A DNA stretch of 64,000 bases, taken from CAWAND01 sp963797485 (lineage in GTDB: Bacteria > Chloroflexota > Anaerolineae > Anaerolineales > E44-bin32). Position numbers and translations under genes: made by a program. Shown here one piece after another: positions 39,278-49,322 of the stretch; position 1 is the first letter of the stretch; the number at the start of each line of letters is the position of its first letter. The notes below the pieces were generated by a model. That model was not told the origin of the DNA. It ran no database searches and was given only the letters and a program-made list of their open reading frames with translations. The stretch spans positions 1 through 64,000 of the forward strand of contig CAWCPF010000002.1 in the NCBI GenBank assembly GCA_963797485.1, given 5' to 3'.

Positions 39278-41148
39278 TCAACCCGGGAAGATCTTGGTGA
39301 GCAAGTGGAACAGGTCCGGATTCAGGGTTTCGAAATTACCCTGGAAGCCGGTTATGGCCAAAAGAACACCCATGAGCGCCGAGGCTATGGCAAGGCCGGC
39401 AGCCAGCACTGCCAACATGCCGTGCAGCCACCGGTTTGTCTTGAGAAATGAGAGAAGCCACCAATTTCCGCTCGCCGCAATCAACAGCATGGCCGGCACA
39501 AAATCAACCTGATGGCGCATGGATGCGGCCACAAAGGAGGCTAGAGGCGCAAGTAGGAGAGCCGAGATGCCCAGCAGGTAAACCTCGGCGCCAGCCCGTC
39601 CTGTCAGGAAGCTGATCAGCCACAGCGCGCGCCCCATAATGCGGCTCGGATCTCGCGGCCCAAGTCACCCAGCACGCGATGGCCATTCCGCCCAACCAGG
39701 CGAAGGGAATCGTTAGCAAGACCCCGGTTATCTTCTCTGTGTGATAATGCGGCGGGGCATAGGTGTGGGTCAGCCACACGTAGTACACGCCCCAGGTGGG
39801 TTTGATGTAGGGAAAGACCGTCAGTGTGTGAAATCCATTCAGAAGATAGTTGTAGAGATTAGGCACGGCATTGACCAACCCGAACACGCTGTCATACAGG
39901 TGGAACAGATCCCAGCGCCCCAGCTGGTATCGGTGCCCAAATTCCAAGAAGTTCCCAAACCTGAGGTAGTTGTAGGCCCCCAGCAGGGCCGCCCCTCCCC
40001 CAATCGGCGCCACGGCGGTACTGATCACGGCCAGCCGTCGACCCGTACTCGGCGTCTGGACGGCTGTCTCGGCAACCGCCAGTGTCACAAGCGCCAGGCA
40101 CGCCGGCGCGAGGTTCGAGGCGCGAGCCAATCGTCAGGGTCAACAAGGCGGCCCCGGCGGCCATGCGACCGAGAGACACCGGCCTCCCGAAGAGTGACGG
40201 AATCAGGACGAGCAGTCCGGCCAAAAAGAAGCATTGGCCGGCGGCTATGGCGGCTTCGTAGATGGCCGCTCGGCTGAACAGCCACACCAGAGGCGGCGCC
40301 CAGGCAAGGGCCACCGCCGGCGGAAGGATCGTCCAGGCAGGCAGGCCGCCCGCCCAGCGCTCCCACATCGCCAGCAGGCACAGCAGCCCCAACAGGCTGA
40401 CGCCGGCCCCGAATGCGAGTGTGAGCATCCCATCATCGATGGGCATCCCGGTGGCGGCTCTGAAGATGGCCGCCACGGCGGCAGGGACGGGCCCCCAGTA
40501 CAAATAGAACTTCCCCTTGAAGTAGGAAACATCCCAAATTGGCGGCATGAATTGGCGTGACTGCATCGCATATGGATCAGGCAAGGCCAGGAATTCCGAC
40601 GATGGCTGGATCGGCAGGCTTACCTGACCGTGGAGCAGACCTTGAGCCAGCAGGTCGTAATCGGCCGTCGTCGCCGGCCATTGCCTCCACGTGCCCACCG
40701 ATCCGATCCAGACGAAGGTGGCCACGGATCCCAGCCAGACCAACAGGCACAGGCTAAGCGCCGTGCGCCGAGGCGTGGCGGTCAGTTGGCGAAGAATCGG
40801 AAGCGTATGAGCCGCGCCGGAGAGTGAAGCCCCGGCTTTGACCAAGCCGGCGACGAAGCCCTGAACCATCGGGGCGGCTGCCAGCCAATTCCGCACTCCG
40901 GTCAGAACCGAAACGGCTCGATCCAAATACGACTCCCCAGCAGCGGGGCGGCCGAGTCTGCCCACGACAACTGGGAGCCATGCCCCAACGGCCACACCCA
41001 ACCCCGCCAGCAGAAGCAGCTTTCTGGATGGCCCCCAGTCTGGATTCGTATCCAGTCCCAATTGGGTGGCGTACACTGCCGCGCCGGCGGCCGTCAACCC
41101 GGCCAGGCTGAGAAACACCCTTGCCAGCTGGCTGACACGATTGGACAT
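39278..41148 (-). pseudogene. polytopic membrane protein (GT-C-like), twice frameshifted
   Basis: Three leftward frames form one protein of about 623 residues. The N-terminal frame (41148 to about 40125) has two helices, then WPATTADYDLLAQGLLHGQV and IWDVSYFKGKFYLYWGPVP, a periplasmic loop typical of GT-C enzymes. The middle frame (about 40125 to 39645) continues with RASNLAPACLALVTLAVAET and LRFGNFLEFGHRYQLGRWDL. The last frame ends FETLNPDLFHLLTKIFPG. Its ATG directly abuts the stop of the upstream GT4 gene. Confidence 0.65.
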
Positions 41149-42384
41149 CTAGGGCCTGTCGCCGGCGGCGACGTCGGACAGGAGCCGCTCATACCGTCTA
41201 GTGCCAAGCTCCCGGGTGAAATTCGAGGCCACGAACGCCGCAGCATGGTCGCCCCAGTCGCGGAGCCGTCCCTCCGCTTGCGCCAGCTTGCGGATCGCCT
41301 CGGCCAAAGCCTCAGGATCCTCGGGTTCGATCGACTGTCCACACTGGGCTTGTTCGACGAGGCGGCGAATCTCGGAGTCCTCCGGCACCGCCGCCAGGAT
41401 CGGCCGGCGCGCCGCCATAATAGCGTAGGCCTTGCTTGGAACGCTGAGACGCCCCATTCCCCTGCGCAGCGTCACCAGGCCGATGTCGGCCGAAGCATAC
41501 ACATGGGCCAACCGCGCCTTGGGTTGAGTGGTGACGAAGGTGAGGTTTGGAAGATGCGCCTCAGACGCCTGATGTTCCGCCTCGCCTCGGGCGCTGCCCT
41601 CACCGACCAGCAGAAACGCAATCCGGGGTTGGTCGGACAGAAGCAGGGCCGCGGCCACAATGCTGTCGAGACAAGCTGCATATCCCAGATTGCCGGCGAA
41701 CAAGACCACGAATTTGTCCTCCAGGCCCATCTCGGCCGCAAGCGACTGGCTGCGGGGGACCTTTGGGAAGGACGCCAGGTCAACCCAATTCGAGATCACC
41801 TCGATCTTGGCTTCGGGGACGCCCCGGCCCACAAGGGCCTCCCACATGCCCTCGGAAACGACCGTGATTCGATCGGCCGCGCGGTAGGCGAACCGCTCCA
41901 GTCCCCGAAACAAGGCAATCACCGGACGGCTGCGCAGACGCCCCATTTGGATCAGGCCGTCGGGCCAGATATCCTGGACATTGAAGACCATGGGGACGTG
42001 GCGCATTCGGCTCAGGATCCATCCGCTGACGGCCACCGTGATCGGCGGCGCCACGCACAGGATGACATCCGCCCTTCCGGACATCCAACCGGCAACGGTG
42101 GATAAGAAGAAGTAGACCAGATAGTCGAGGGCCCGCCCAACACGGCTGTCAGGCGCAGGCGCCGGCGACCAGGTCCGCCAGACGTCCACCCCCGACTCGC
42201 GCTGCCGATCAAGCCATCCCCTGCGGTAGCCGTCGGCCACCCGGGCGCGACCGTAATGCGGGATGCTGGTGACGACGCACACCTCATGACCCTCCCCCGC
42301 CAGGTCTTGCGCCAGATCGGTGACCAGGGGCCCCGTGCCCGTGGCATCCGGGGCATAGCGCATGTGAAGAATCAGAATACGCAT
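41149..42384 (-). CDS. GT4 family glycosyltransferase (WbuB/WcaI-like)
   Basis: This intact cytoplasmic GT-B enzyme of about 411 residues starts at ATG 42384 (MRILILHMRYAPDATGTGPL); the longer frame lies in the preceding gap. It shows TDLAQDLAGEGHEVCVVTS, FNVQDIWPDGLI, ITVVSEGM, KIEVISNWVDL, VLFAGNLGYAACLD and a C-terminal donor site SVPSKAYAIMAARRPILAAV with PEDSEI. WbuB/WcaI relatives act on UDP-sugar donors during O-antigen or exopolysaccharide assembly. It abuts the next gene downstream. Confidence 0.88.
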   Translation of the reverse strand: MRILILHMRYAPDATGTGPLVTDLAQDLAGEGHEVCVVTSIPHYGRARVADGYRRGWLDRQRESGVDVWRTWSPAPAPDSRVGRALDYLVYFFLSTVAGWMSGRADVILCVAPPITVAVSGWILSRMRHVPMVFNVQDIWPDGLIQMGRLRSRPVIALFRGLERFAYRAADRITVVSEGMWEALVGRGVPEAKIEVISNWVDLASFPKVPRSQSLAAEMGLEDKFVVLFAGNLGYAACLDSIVAAALLLSDQPRIAFLLVGEGSARGEAEHQASEAHLPNLTFVTTQPKARLAHVYASADIGLVTLRRGMGRLSVPSKAYAIMAARRPILAAVPEDSEIRRLVEQAQCGQSIEPEDPEALAEAIRKLAQAEGRLRDWGDHAAAFVASNFTRELGTRRYERLLSDVAAGDRP

Positions 42385-42424
42385 GGCGCGTGGGCGCACG
42401 TGCAGCTGCCTGGAAGCGAGTGAC

Positions 42425-43252
42425 TCATAGATCTGTTGGCCGGCGCTGCTCACGAGCATACGCCCACTGGAGGTAGCGCAGCCGCCATGGCATCAACGGC
42501 TCCACCAACCGGCGGACCAGGTATTTGGCATACAGAATCGAAAAAACGCTGCCGCCTTCCCGGAAATGAACCCGGATCATTTCAGGCCAGCATCGCCGGG
42601 CGGCGGTCAGGGATTTTGATTGGTCGTGCAGCCGGAAGTTGGCCCAATGCTCGGGGTGAAACGCAATCGGAGACACAGCCGCGATGCGTACCCACAGGTC
42701 GTAGTCCATGGCGTAGAAGAAGCTGGGATCGAGCGGACCGACCATGTGCCACAATTTGGCACGAAAGAACATGGTTTGCTGCGGTATGGTGTTGATCCCG
42801 CGACGCAGCCCCTGATAGTCCGTCGGACCTGCCGGGTATCGGGCGATCCGGCGACCATCGCGGTCGATGTAATAGGCATCCCCATAAACCATGCCCACGT
42901 CCCACTGATCTTGAAGGAACCCGACCGCGTGGGCGACTGTCTCCGGCTCGTAGGTGTCGTCGGAGTTTAGCCAGGCAAAGATGTCTCCGGTGGCGGAGGC
43001 AAAGCCCTTGTTGATGGCATCGACCTGGCCAAGATCGGGTTCAGAGACCCACAACGCCAAACGCGAAGCATGGCGACGGATGATATCGAGGCTCCCATCG
43101 TCGGAACCCCCATCAATCACGATGTACTCAATATTGGAATAGGTCTGGCTCAGCACCGAGTCCAGTGTGGCCTCCAAGAACTGCGCCTGATTGTACGAAG
43201 GCGTGATAATGGAGACCTTGGGGAGGGGTGAATTCAGGCTGCTGGCTGCCAT
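42425..43252 (-). CDS. GT2 family glycosyltransferase
   Basis: This intact 275-residue enzyme starts PKVSIITPSYNQAQFLEATL and carries VIDGGSDDGSLDIIRRH, WVSEPDLGQVDAINKGF, FAWLNSDDTYEP (DxD-like metal site) and FFYAMDYDLWVRIAA, the classic pattern of WcaA-type GT2 enzymes. Its ATG immediately follows the stop of the upstream GT2 gene, a probable recent tandem paralog. Confidence 0.9.
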   Translation of the reverse strand: MAASSLNSPLPKVSIITPSYNQAQFLEATLDSVLSQTYSNIEYIVIDGGSDDGSLDIIRRHASRLALWVSEPDLGQVDAINKGFASATGDIFAWLNSDDTYEPETVAHAVGFLQDQWDVGMVYGDAYYIDRDGRRIARYPAGPTDYQGLRRGINTIPQQTMFFRAKLWHMVGPLDPSFFYAMDYDLWVRIAAVSPIAFHPEHWANFRLHDQSKSLTAARRCWPEMIRVHFREGGSVFSILYAKYLVRRLVEPLMPWRLRYLQWAYAREQRRPTDL

Positions 43253-44277
43253 TCAGCTTCGAAAGTTCGCGCTGGAGTCCTGAGCCGGCTCGCGCCCGAG
43301 CCCAGCATCGGCATACTTCCCACGGTATTGTAATGTACGCCGTGCGTTGCGATAGCCTTCGAACATGAAGGCCAGGCCAGCCGCGCTGAAAGCCGCCTGG
43401 ACGAGTTTGTACCAATAGCGGGCCACGCTGGCCGGCCGTTGGACCAAGGCGGTCAGGATGTGGCCCAAAGCGCGCCTGTGCTGGCCGGCATCGATCAGCC
43501 GCCGCGCGGCAAAGATGTGAAATCCGGCCTCGATCTTCCTCCGATTGGCGGCAACCGTAGCCGCCAAGCTCTCACTCTGCCTGGCCCAATTCAGGAGCCG
43601 GGCGGCCTCCTCGACAAATCCCGAGGCCTGAGCGATCGTCTTGGCCGCCGGGTGGGTCCGCTCGAGGGCCCAGTAATGGGACACATGCACGAGGGGGGCC
43701 AGGGCGGCCAAGCGAACCCAAAGCTCGTGGTCGAGGATCAAATGATAGGACGGGTCGAGGCGCCCGGCGCGGGCGAGCACGAGGCGCCGCATGAAAACCG
43801 TCGGCTGGAGCAAGACCTCGAAGCTGAGCAGATCGGCGGTGTCCAGAGGGGGGTAGCGATGGTAGTCGAGGATTCGCAGTTCGGCATCGACCATGATCCC
43901 ATCGCCATACACCATGCCGGCCTGCGGATGGCGCTGAAGGCTGTCGACCGCCTCGCGGACGGCGCCGGGAAGATAGACATCGTCCGAATTGAGCCAGGCA
44001 ACGATATCGCCCTGGGCACGCTCCAATCCCTTGTTGATCGCCTGCGCCTGACCCTGGTCCGGCTCCGAGACCCAGCCGGCGAGCCGGTCACCGTACTTGC
44101 GGATAATCTCCAGGCTGCCGTCGGTGGAACCGCCGTCAATGACCCAATACTCAATTCGGGGATAGTCCTGGTTGAGGACCGAACAGGATGGCGTCCTCCA
44201 GGTAACCGGCCTGGTTGAAAGACGGGGTGACGACGGTCACCAAGGGCTGGCGGGGCAGGGCGGGCGGCAGCGCTCAT
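43253..44277 (-). pseudogene. GT2 family glycosyltransferase, frameshifted near the N-terminus
   Basis: The long frame (to 43253) contains GDIVAWLNSDDVYLPGAVRE, MVYGDGIMVDAELRILDYHR, PTVFMRRLVLARAGRLD and YHLILDHELWVRLAAL. Upstream pieces in other frames supply RQPLVTVVTPSFNQAGYLED and WVIDGGSTDGSLEIIRKYGD, separated by shifts near 44255 and 44185. The rejoined protein is about 341 residues and is a close relative of the next gene, with an extra C-terminal extension of about 70 residues. ATG 44277 is the likely start. Confidence 0.78.
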
Positions 44278-44373
44278 GGTTCGGCGTCCGGTCTCGGCGG
44301 CAGCCGGAGCTTCATTCCGGCCCTGAGTCGGCATGGGCCGACAGGCACAGCCAGAGTGTGAGCCGATGGCGGA

Positions 44374-45868
44374 TCATTTGGCGGTCACCTTGTGGAGCCC
44401 GTAAGCCTGGGAAAAGCACACATTCACCCAATAGCTCCGAATCGGGACTGATCTCATCCAGTCCCCCCATGTGGGTCAACGAGGCCACCGGCAGTTGGCT
44501 GACCCCCTGCTGCCGTGCGAGGTCGACCTTTTGGAGGCGCTCGTCAGAGCGCGCCGCGAAATCGCGCGCATCCGGAATCTGAGCCGACAGATCGACGGCA
44601 GAACTGAGGCTTGTGACAAAAATCACAAGCACGGCCAACCCCCAGCCCGCCATGGCAGCCGGTTGTCCCATCCCGCCTGCGGGCCAAAACCGGGAGTGCC
44701 GGATCAGCCAGCCAGCCTCTATCCCCCAGACGGCCATGCCGGCGGCGATCACGAACTGTGCGGCAATCAAGATCCGGCTGTCGGGATAGGATGACATGGC
44801 GTACTGGGTCGGGGCCATGCAAGCCATCACCAGCCCGAAGGTGAAACAAGGCAGCCCCGCCAGCCAGAGCCAGCGGCGAGCCGGGAGCGGCTCAACCGAT
44901 CCACTGCCAGGATGAGCCGGCGCCATGGCCATGACGGCCAGCATCGGCGCGCCGGCGGCCAGCAGCAGCCGGACCGGATTCGAGCGCAGGGCCTTCACCG
45001 AGAAGATGTAGGCATTGCGGGCCGTCTGACCTGCCCACACACCTAAGTCGGCCGACGGTGTCAGCAGCCCCTGTCGTACGGCGTTGCCTGGGGCGGCGGC
45101 CATGATCACATAGCCGATGACCGCCCCTCCCAGCCCGGCAGCCAGCAGCCGCAGCGCCGCGGCGCGAGAGGAGGATTTCGGTATCAGCAGCCACACGAGC
45201 ACCAGGCTGCCGGCAAGGGCAGCCACCATCACGCTTCCGACCAACTCGGAGAAGGCTGCCGTGACCAGCATGGCCGTCGCCGACAGCCCCAGGGCCCCCC
45301 ACCCGGAGTGTGAATCGCCCAGGCGCGCCATGAGCCAGGCTGCGTACAGGGATCCCAGCACCAAAGGCGCCAGGTAGGTCAGGACACCGGTCTGCCAGTA
45401 GAGCGATTGGTAAAGATTGGGCGCGCCGGCCAGGGTCTCGAACACCACCAACAGGGCCACCACCCACGCCGCCAGGTGTCCAATCCGGCCGAGCCGCCGG
45501 GTTAGCCACGGATCCAGGCTGCCCCCCACCCCGGCCGCCAGCGCCAGCAGGGTGACTGCCGGCAGCAAGGGGACCACCCAGGGCCCGGCTGCTTCCGCCA
45601 GATTGACGAAGAACGTAAACGCAAACCGGCCTGACCAGTGCAGGTACCAATACGCCTGGCTGCCGAAAAACCCAAGCTCTCGCAGGCTTCCCAGGGTGCA
45701 GAAGTCGTCTGCCAGGTAGCGAGAAAGCGAACCGGTGTAGGCCGCCACGCTGAGCGGCGCCGACAAACCCAGCAGTGCCGCCACGAGCAGCCCCATGTTC
45801 AAGCGGTCCCAGTTGGCTGTGCGCGGCCGGGGGCGAGCAGGGGAACGCCCTGCTTCAGAAGAGGTCAT
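44374..45868 (-). pseudogene. DUF6056-like polytopic membrane protein, frameshifted at the C-terminus
   Basis: A polytopic protein of about 498 residues with roughly eleven helices. The first loop holds SLSRYLADDFCTLGSLRELG and HWSGRFAFTFFVNLAEAAG, like DUF6056 and related GT-C-like proteins. The open frame ends with a charged tail at 44312, but a shift near 44430 gives SYWVNVCFSQAYGLHKVTAK and a stop at 44374, which fits the conserved WVN...YGL ending I expect for this family. ATG 45868 overlaps the end of the MptE-like gene by 14 bases. Confidence 0.65.
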
Positions 45869-46682
45869 CGTAATCAACCTTGGGGAAGACCGTCAGTTGG
45901 CCGCCAATGGTGGCATCCACGATACGCCGCCCGTCGGCCTCGAAGGCCGATCTGGCCAGCCGATAAGCCCGCTCGGATGCCTGCAGATCCGGAAGCTGCC
46001 AGCGGAACCCCTGGCCGAAGTAGTCAGCCGAGAAGTGATTGGGGTCGCCTCCGGCCGATTGAACGGTGACGTTGGGCTGGCCCTGGGTTGAGAAGTGATG
46101 ATCGACGCCGACGAGCACGACTTCTTTGAAACCCATGTAGTACGCCAGCTGCAGGGCCACGTAGGTCACGGTCGAGCCCTCGAAGATCCGGCGGCTGACA
46201 TCGCTCGAGAAGGTTTCCGGCGGCGTGTAGTCGGTGTCCAGAAAAACGACCCCAGGGTCTTTGGACAGCCAGTGGCGGGCACGCCAGGTGGCGAATTTGG
46301 GCATCGACAGGGCCCGAATTTCGGCCGCCGTCTGCTCGATGACCAGGGTATTGATGCCGACCCAATAGGTGGTTTCGAACCCCATCTTCGGGAACAACAG
46401 ATAGATGCGGTTGAGCCCAAAGGACACACGGCCCTTTAGGCGCTTCAGGTCGGTTTGGTTCAGGCTGGGCCCGTTGCCCAAGATGAAGCAGCGATCATCC
46501 GAGTGCAGGTTGCGATACTTGACGATCGACTTCTGGCTCCGCTTCCAGCGCCGGTCGAAGGGCATGGCCAACAGATGACGCGCCCGGTTGTAATACCACC
46601 AATAGGGAGCCGTCACCCGCCGCCACACGGGCGGCGGGAAATGACGTTTGAGGGTGTAGATCCATTCCGTATCGCCGTTCAC
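45855..46682 (-). CDS. MptE-like (DUF115) protein, glycan-associated
   Basis: This intact 275-residue paralog of the protein at 4004-4780 starts at GTG 46682. It has CFILGNGPSLNQTDLKRLKG, SFGLNRIYLLFPKMGF, STVTYVALQLAYYMGF, VLVGVDHHFSTQGQ and the ending QLTVFPKVDYDDLF. The GNGPS motif and the DHH region are conserved between the two copies. It is coupled to the DUF6056-like gene by a 14-base overlap and surrounded by glycosyltransferases, so a role in glycan synthesis or transfer is more likely than pterin pyrophosphorylation. I cannot name its substrate. Confidence 0.8.
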   Translation of the reverse strand: MNGDTEWIYTLKRHFPPPVWRRVTAPYWWYYNRARHLLAMPFDRRWKRSQKSIVKYRNLHSDDRCFILGNGPSLNQTDLKRLKGRVSFGLNRIYLLFPKMGFETTYWVGINTLVIEQTAAEIRALSMPKFATWRARHWLSKDPGVVFLDTDYTPPETFSSDVSRRIFEGSTVTYVALQLAYYMGFKEVVLVGVDHHFSTQGQPNVTVQSAGGDPNHFSADYFGQGFRWQLPDLQASERAYRLARSAFEADGRRIVDATIGGQLTVFPKVDYDDLF

Positions 46683-46740
46683 CGAGCGCCCATTCTACTT
46701 GGCTTCATGCCAACAGGCACTGGCTGCCTCAGCCCGGCAT

Positions 46741-48333
46741 TCATGGACGGATATAGATAGCGGCGTCAGGGGTTTCCAGAAGCAATCTAAGCCCATCGAT
46801 CAGGGTGGCCAGCGGCGGCATCTCGGGCCGCAAAGACCCGGGATGGAAGATCACCAGGTAGGAATCGCCTTCATCCAGGTGGGAACGCATGGCCAGCAGA
46901 TCGGCCTCAAACTCGGGCCGCGGCCCACCTTTCACCGGATCAATCGCCTCCGGGGCCCAGTACACTGGCCGGCCCGTCAGATAAGTGAGCGGAAAGGCCT
47001 CATTGGATGTCAGCACGGCCGCCGCGTCCAGCGTTCGCACCCAAGCCACGGTCGGCGACTCGACCCAGCTGCGGCTGTTGAACCCCAAGCCGCGTTGGTA
47101 GGCACGGCGCGCCCAATCCACGGTCCCGAAGCTGTTGAAGGCTAAGACGATCAAAACTGCGAGCCAGGCTCCCCCGGCCAGCCAGCGTGATCGGGGTCTA
47201 TGGTTCAGCCACTCCCAGGCTGCCAGCACGGACAGGAGGACCAGGCTCACCAGTACAGGCGACAGGATGCGGGCATCGAGCGGCGTCGAGGCATCGAACC
47301 AGGTAAGCGAGGCGAACACCAGAACCAGGTAAAGCGCGGCGTGCAGCGTCAACACGCCAGCCAGGCGCGCCGGCGCCTCCCAATCGCCCGGCCGCCGCCA
47401 ACCCGCACGGAGCCAGACGCGGAACCACACCACCGCTACCAGGACCACCACGCCCAGCATGATGACCAATCTCAGGCGGAAGGGCATCGAGGCTGGCAAC
47501 ATAAAATCCGCCAGGGTGTGGGCAGCCTGCGACAGCTTGTCGCGTCCAAGGGGATGGATGATCAACGTCCGATTGGCGCCGGCGCCGGTCAGCAGGACGT
47601 TGCGCACGCCCCACAGCAGGACCGGTAGGCCGGCTGCGACTGCGAACACCATCCCGCGACCCAGCCGCCGGACAACCCCCGGCGCGCCGACGCCGACCGC
47701 CAGGATCACACCCAGGGCGACGGCGGCCCCACCGACGTAGCGCGTGGCGAATGCCGCGGCGGCCAATACCGCGGCTGCCATCAGCCGCCGAAGGTCCGGC
47801 GCGCCGACATACGCCGCCAGCAGCCACCATACCCCTGCGAGACACACCAGGTAGAGGGCTTCAGACATCGCCCACGCGTCGACATCGAGCAGCACCGGCG
47901 AGCTGACGATCAGCAGCCCCGCCCCCAGACCGGCCAAATTCGACTTTGTGAAATTCTTCACGAGCCACGCGCTCGTCAGCGCAAGGCCCCCAAAAAGCGC
48001 TGCCGCCATGCCGCGGGCAACCAGCGTTGACGAGAGTGCCGCCACCCGGCTCAGACCGGCCAGGACCAGCGGGTACAGCGGCGGGTAATGAGTCAAGGGG
48101 ATCACCTCGCCGCCTCCCCCTAGACGGCTCAGGCCCAGCCCCTTGAGCAGATTGTCGGCGGCGCTTAGGTAGAAGACCGAGTCATAGCTCACCCCGACTC
48201 CCCAGCGGGTGGCGACCAAAACCAAGGCCGCCCCGCCCAGTCCCAGAGCGACAAATGCGGCTGAGATCGCTCCTCGCGCCAATTTCGAGGTCGGCGCCGA
48301 CTCGCCATTTCTTTCGGGTATGGAGAGGTCCAT
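46741..48333 (-). CDS. polytopic GT39/PMT-like membrane protein
   Basis: This intact 530-residue protein has about eleven helices. The first luminal loop reads GVGVSYDSVFYLSAADNLLK with the acidic residue of PMT-type GT-C enzymes, then LTHYPPLYPLVLAGL, VDAWAMSEALYL and AAFATRYVGGAAVAL. The C-terminal soluble part has VLTSNEAFPLTYLTGRPVYW. It is related to 53228-54946 and to the partial gene at 63206. It probably uses a polyprenyl-phosphate sugar donor at the outer face of the membrane. Confidence 0.75.
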   Translation of the reverse strand: MDLSIPERNGESAPTSKLARGAISAAFVALGLGGAALVLVATRWGVGVSYDSVFYLSAADNLLKGLGLSRLGGGGEVIPLTHYPPLYPLVLAGLSRVAALSSTLVARGMAAALFGGLALTSAWLVKNFTKSNLAGLGAGLLIVSSPVLLDVDAWAMSEALYLVCLAGVWWLLAAYVGAPDLRRLMAAAVLAAAAFATRYVGGAAVALGVILAVGVGAPGVVRRLGRGMVFAVAAGLPVLLWGVRNVLLTGAGANRTLIIHPLGRDKLSQAAHTLADFMLPASMPFRLRLVIMLGVVVLVAVVWFRVWLRAGWRRPGDWEAPARLAGVLTLHAALYLVLVFASLTWFDASTPLDARILSPVLVSLVLLSVLAAWEWLNHRPRSRWLAGGAWLAVLIVLAFNSFGTVDWARRAYQRGLGFNSRSWVESPTVAWVRTLDAAAVLTSNEAFPLTYLTGRPVYWAPEAIDPVKGGPRPEFEADLLAMRSHLDEGDSYLVIFHPGSLRPEMPPLATLIDGLRLLLETPDAAIYIRP

Positions 48334-48337
48334 GGGT

Positions 48338-49288
48338 TTAGACCGGTGGCGCCTTGACGCCTCGTCCCTGCCAGCGCGAGGTCACCGCCCACACGGTCCG
48401 GAGACGCAGTAAACCGGCCCAGCGCCGAAAACGGATCCCGAACACGCTCGGCCTCGGGCCCGGATCCTCCGACGTGTCGCGCCCCGTCCGAGCGATGGCC
48501 TGTATATAGAACGGCAGCCGCCTCGAGTAGGGATGCCCGTGGGTTCGCAGGTCGAGCAGCTCGAAGCCCGCCAGGCGCAAGGCTCGCCGCAGGCTGTCCG
48601 CCGTGAACGCCGTCAGGTGCGCCAGCTCCAAGCTGAGATGGGAGAACAGGTTGGGGACCTCGATCATCACATGACCGGCATCGGTCATCCAGTCCCGGCG
48701 AAGGCGGCGCAGCGTCCCGACCGGGTCGGTCATGTGCTCAAGCACATGCGACAGGGTCACCAGGTCGAACGTGTGCTGGCGTTCGGTTCCCAATTCGGCC
48801 AGGCGGCTGGTGACAGCCAGACCGCGCTGGATCGAGATTTCTCGAAATGCGGCCGCCGGCTCAACTCCCACCGCCTCCGACCCGTAGGCTTCCCGGACAG
48901 CCAGCAGCAGCTTGCCAAGAGAACTTCCGAGGTCGAGATGGGATCGGACCTTGTCGATATGCTCGCCGGCATAGTTCACGAAGTGCTCCGCCCGCAGGGT
49001 TTCGACCCAGGCCGTCATCGGCACGGGATCCGCCTGCCCGTGGGCGCTGGCATGGTAGGCTGTTTCATAGAACCGCTCCAGCCACTCACGAGTAGGTCGG
49101 GGGGACTGAAAGACCAATCCACAGCGGCGGCAGACGAGGTACACCAGCGCCCGAGACTGCCAGGCAATCGAATCGAACAGGGCGTGTTCTTCGGCCGGGC
49201 TGCCGCATAACGGACAACTCTCGGGGACGATCCAATCCACAGCTGCCGGGATGGCTTGATTTGAACCGCTCATGGCATCCGCAATCAT
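48338..49288 (-). CDS. class I SAM-dependent methyltransferase with N-terminal zinc-binding motif
   Basis: This intact 316-residue protein opens with two CxxC pairs (CPLCG and CRRCG, about residues 25-56) that probably bind zinc, followed by VFQSPRPTREWLERFYE. The methyltransferase core has DKVRSHLDLGSSLGKLLLAV, EAVGVEP, FDLVTLSHVLEHMTDPVGTL and VMIEVPNLFSHLSLE. Proteins of this layout occur in sugar-modification loci, including C-methyltransferases of deoxysugars. Its start is four bases from the GT39-like gene downstream, so the two are probably one operon. Confidence 0.82.
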   Translation of the reverse strand: MIADAMSGSNQAIPAAVDWIVPESCPLCGSPAEEHALFDSIAWQSRALVYLVCRRCGLVFQSPRPTREWLERFYETAYHASAHGQADPVPMTAWVETLRAEHFVNYAGEHIDKVRSHLDLGSSLGKLLLAVREAYGSEAVGVEPAAAFREISIQRGLAVTSRLAELGTERQHTFDLVTLSHVLEHMTDPVGTLRRLRRDWMTDAGHVMIEVPNLFSHLSLELAHLTAFTADSLRRALRLAGFELLDLRTHGHPYSRRLPFYIQAIARTGRDTSEDPGPRPSVFGIRFRRWAGLLRLRTVWAVTSRWQGRGVKAPPV

Positions 49289-49322
49289 ACCCGGATGGCC
49301 CCACTCCCCCGGTACGGATCAA

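Noticed and set aside
47946..47964. TTGTGAAATTCTTCACGA, close to the Rex consensus
   Set aside because: It is in the middle of a GT39-like coding region and is not in a promoter position.
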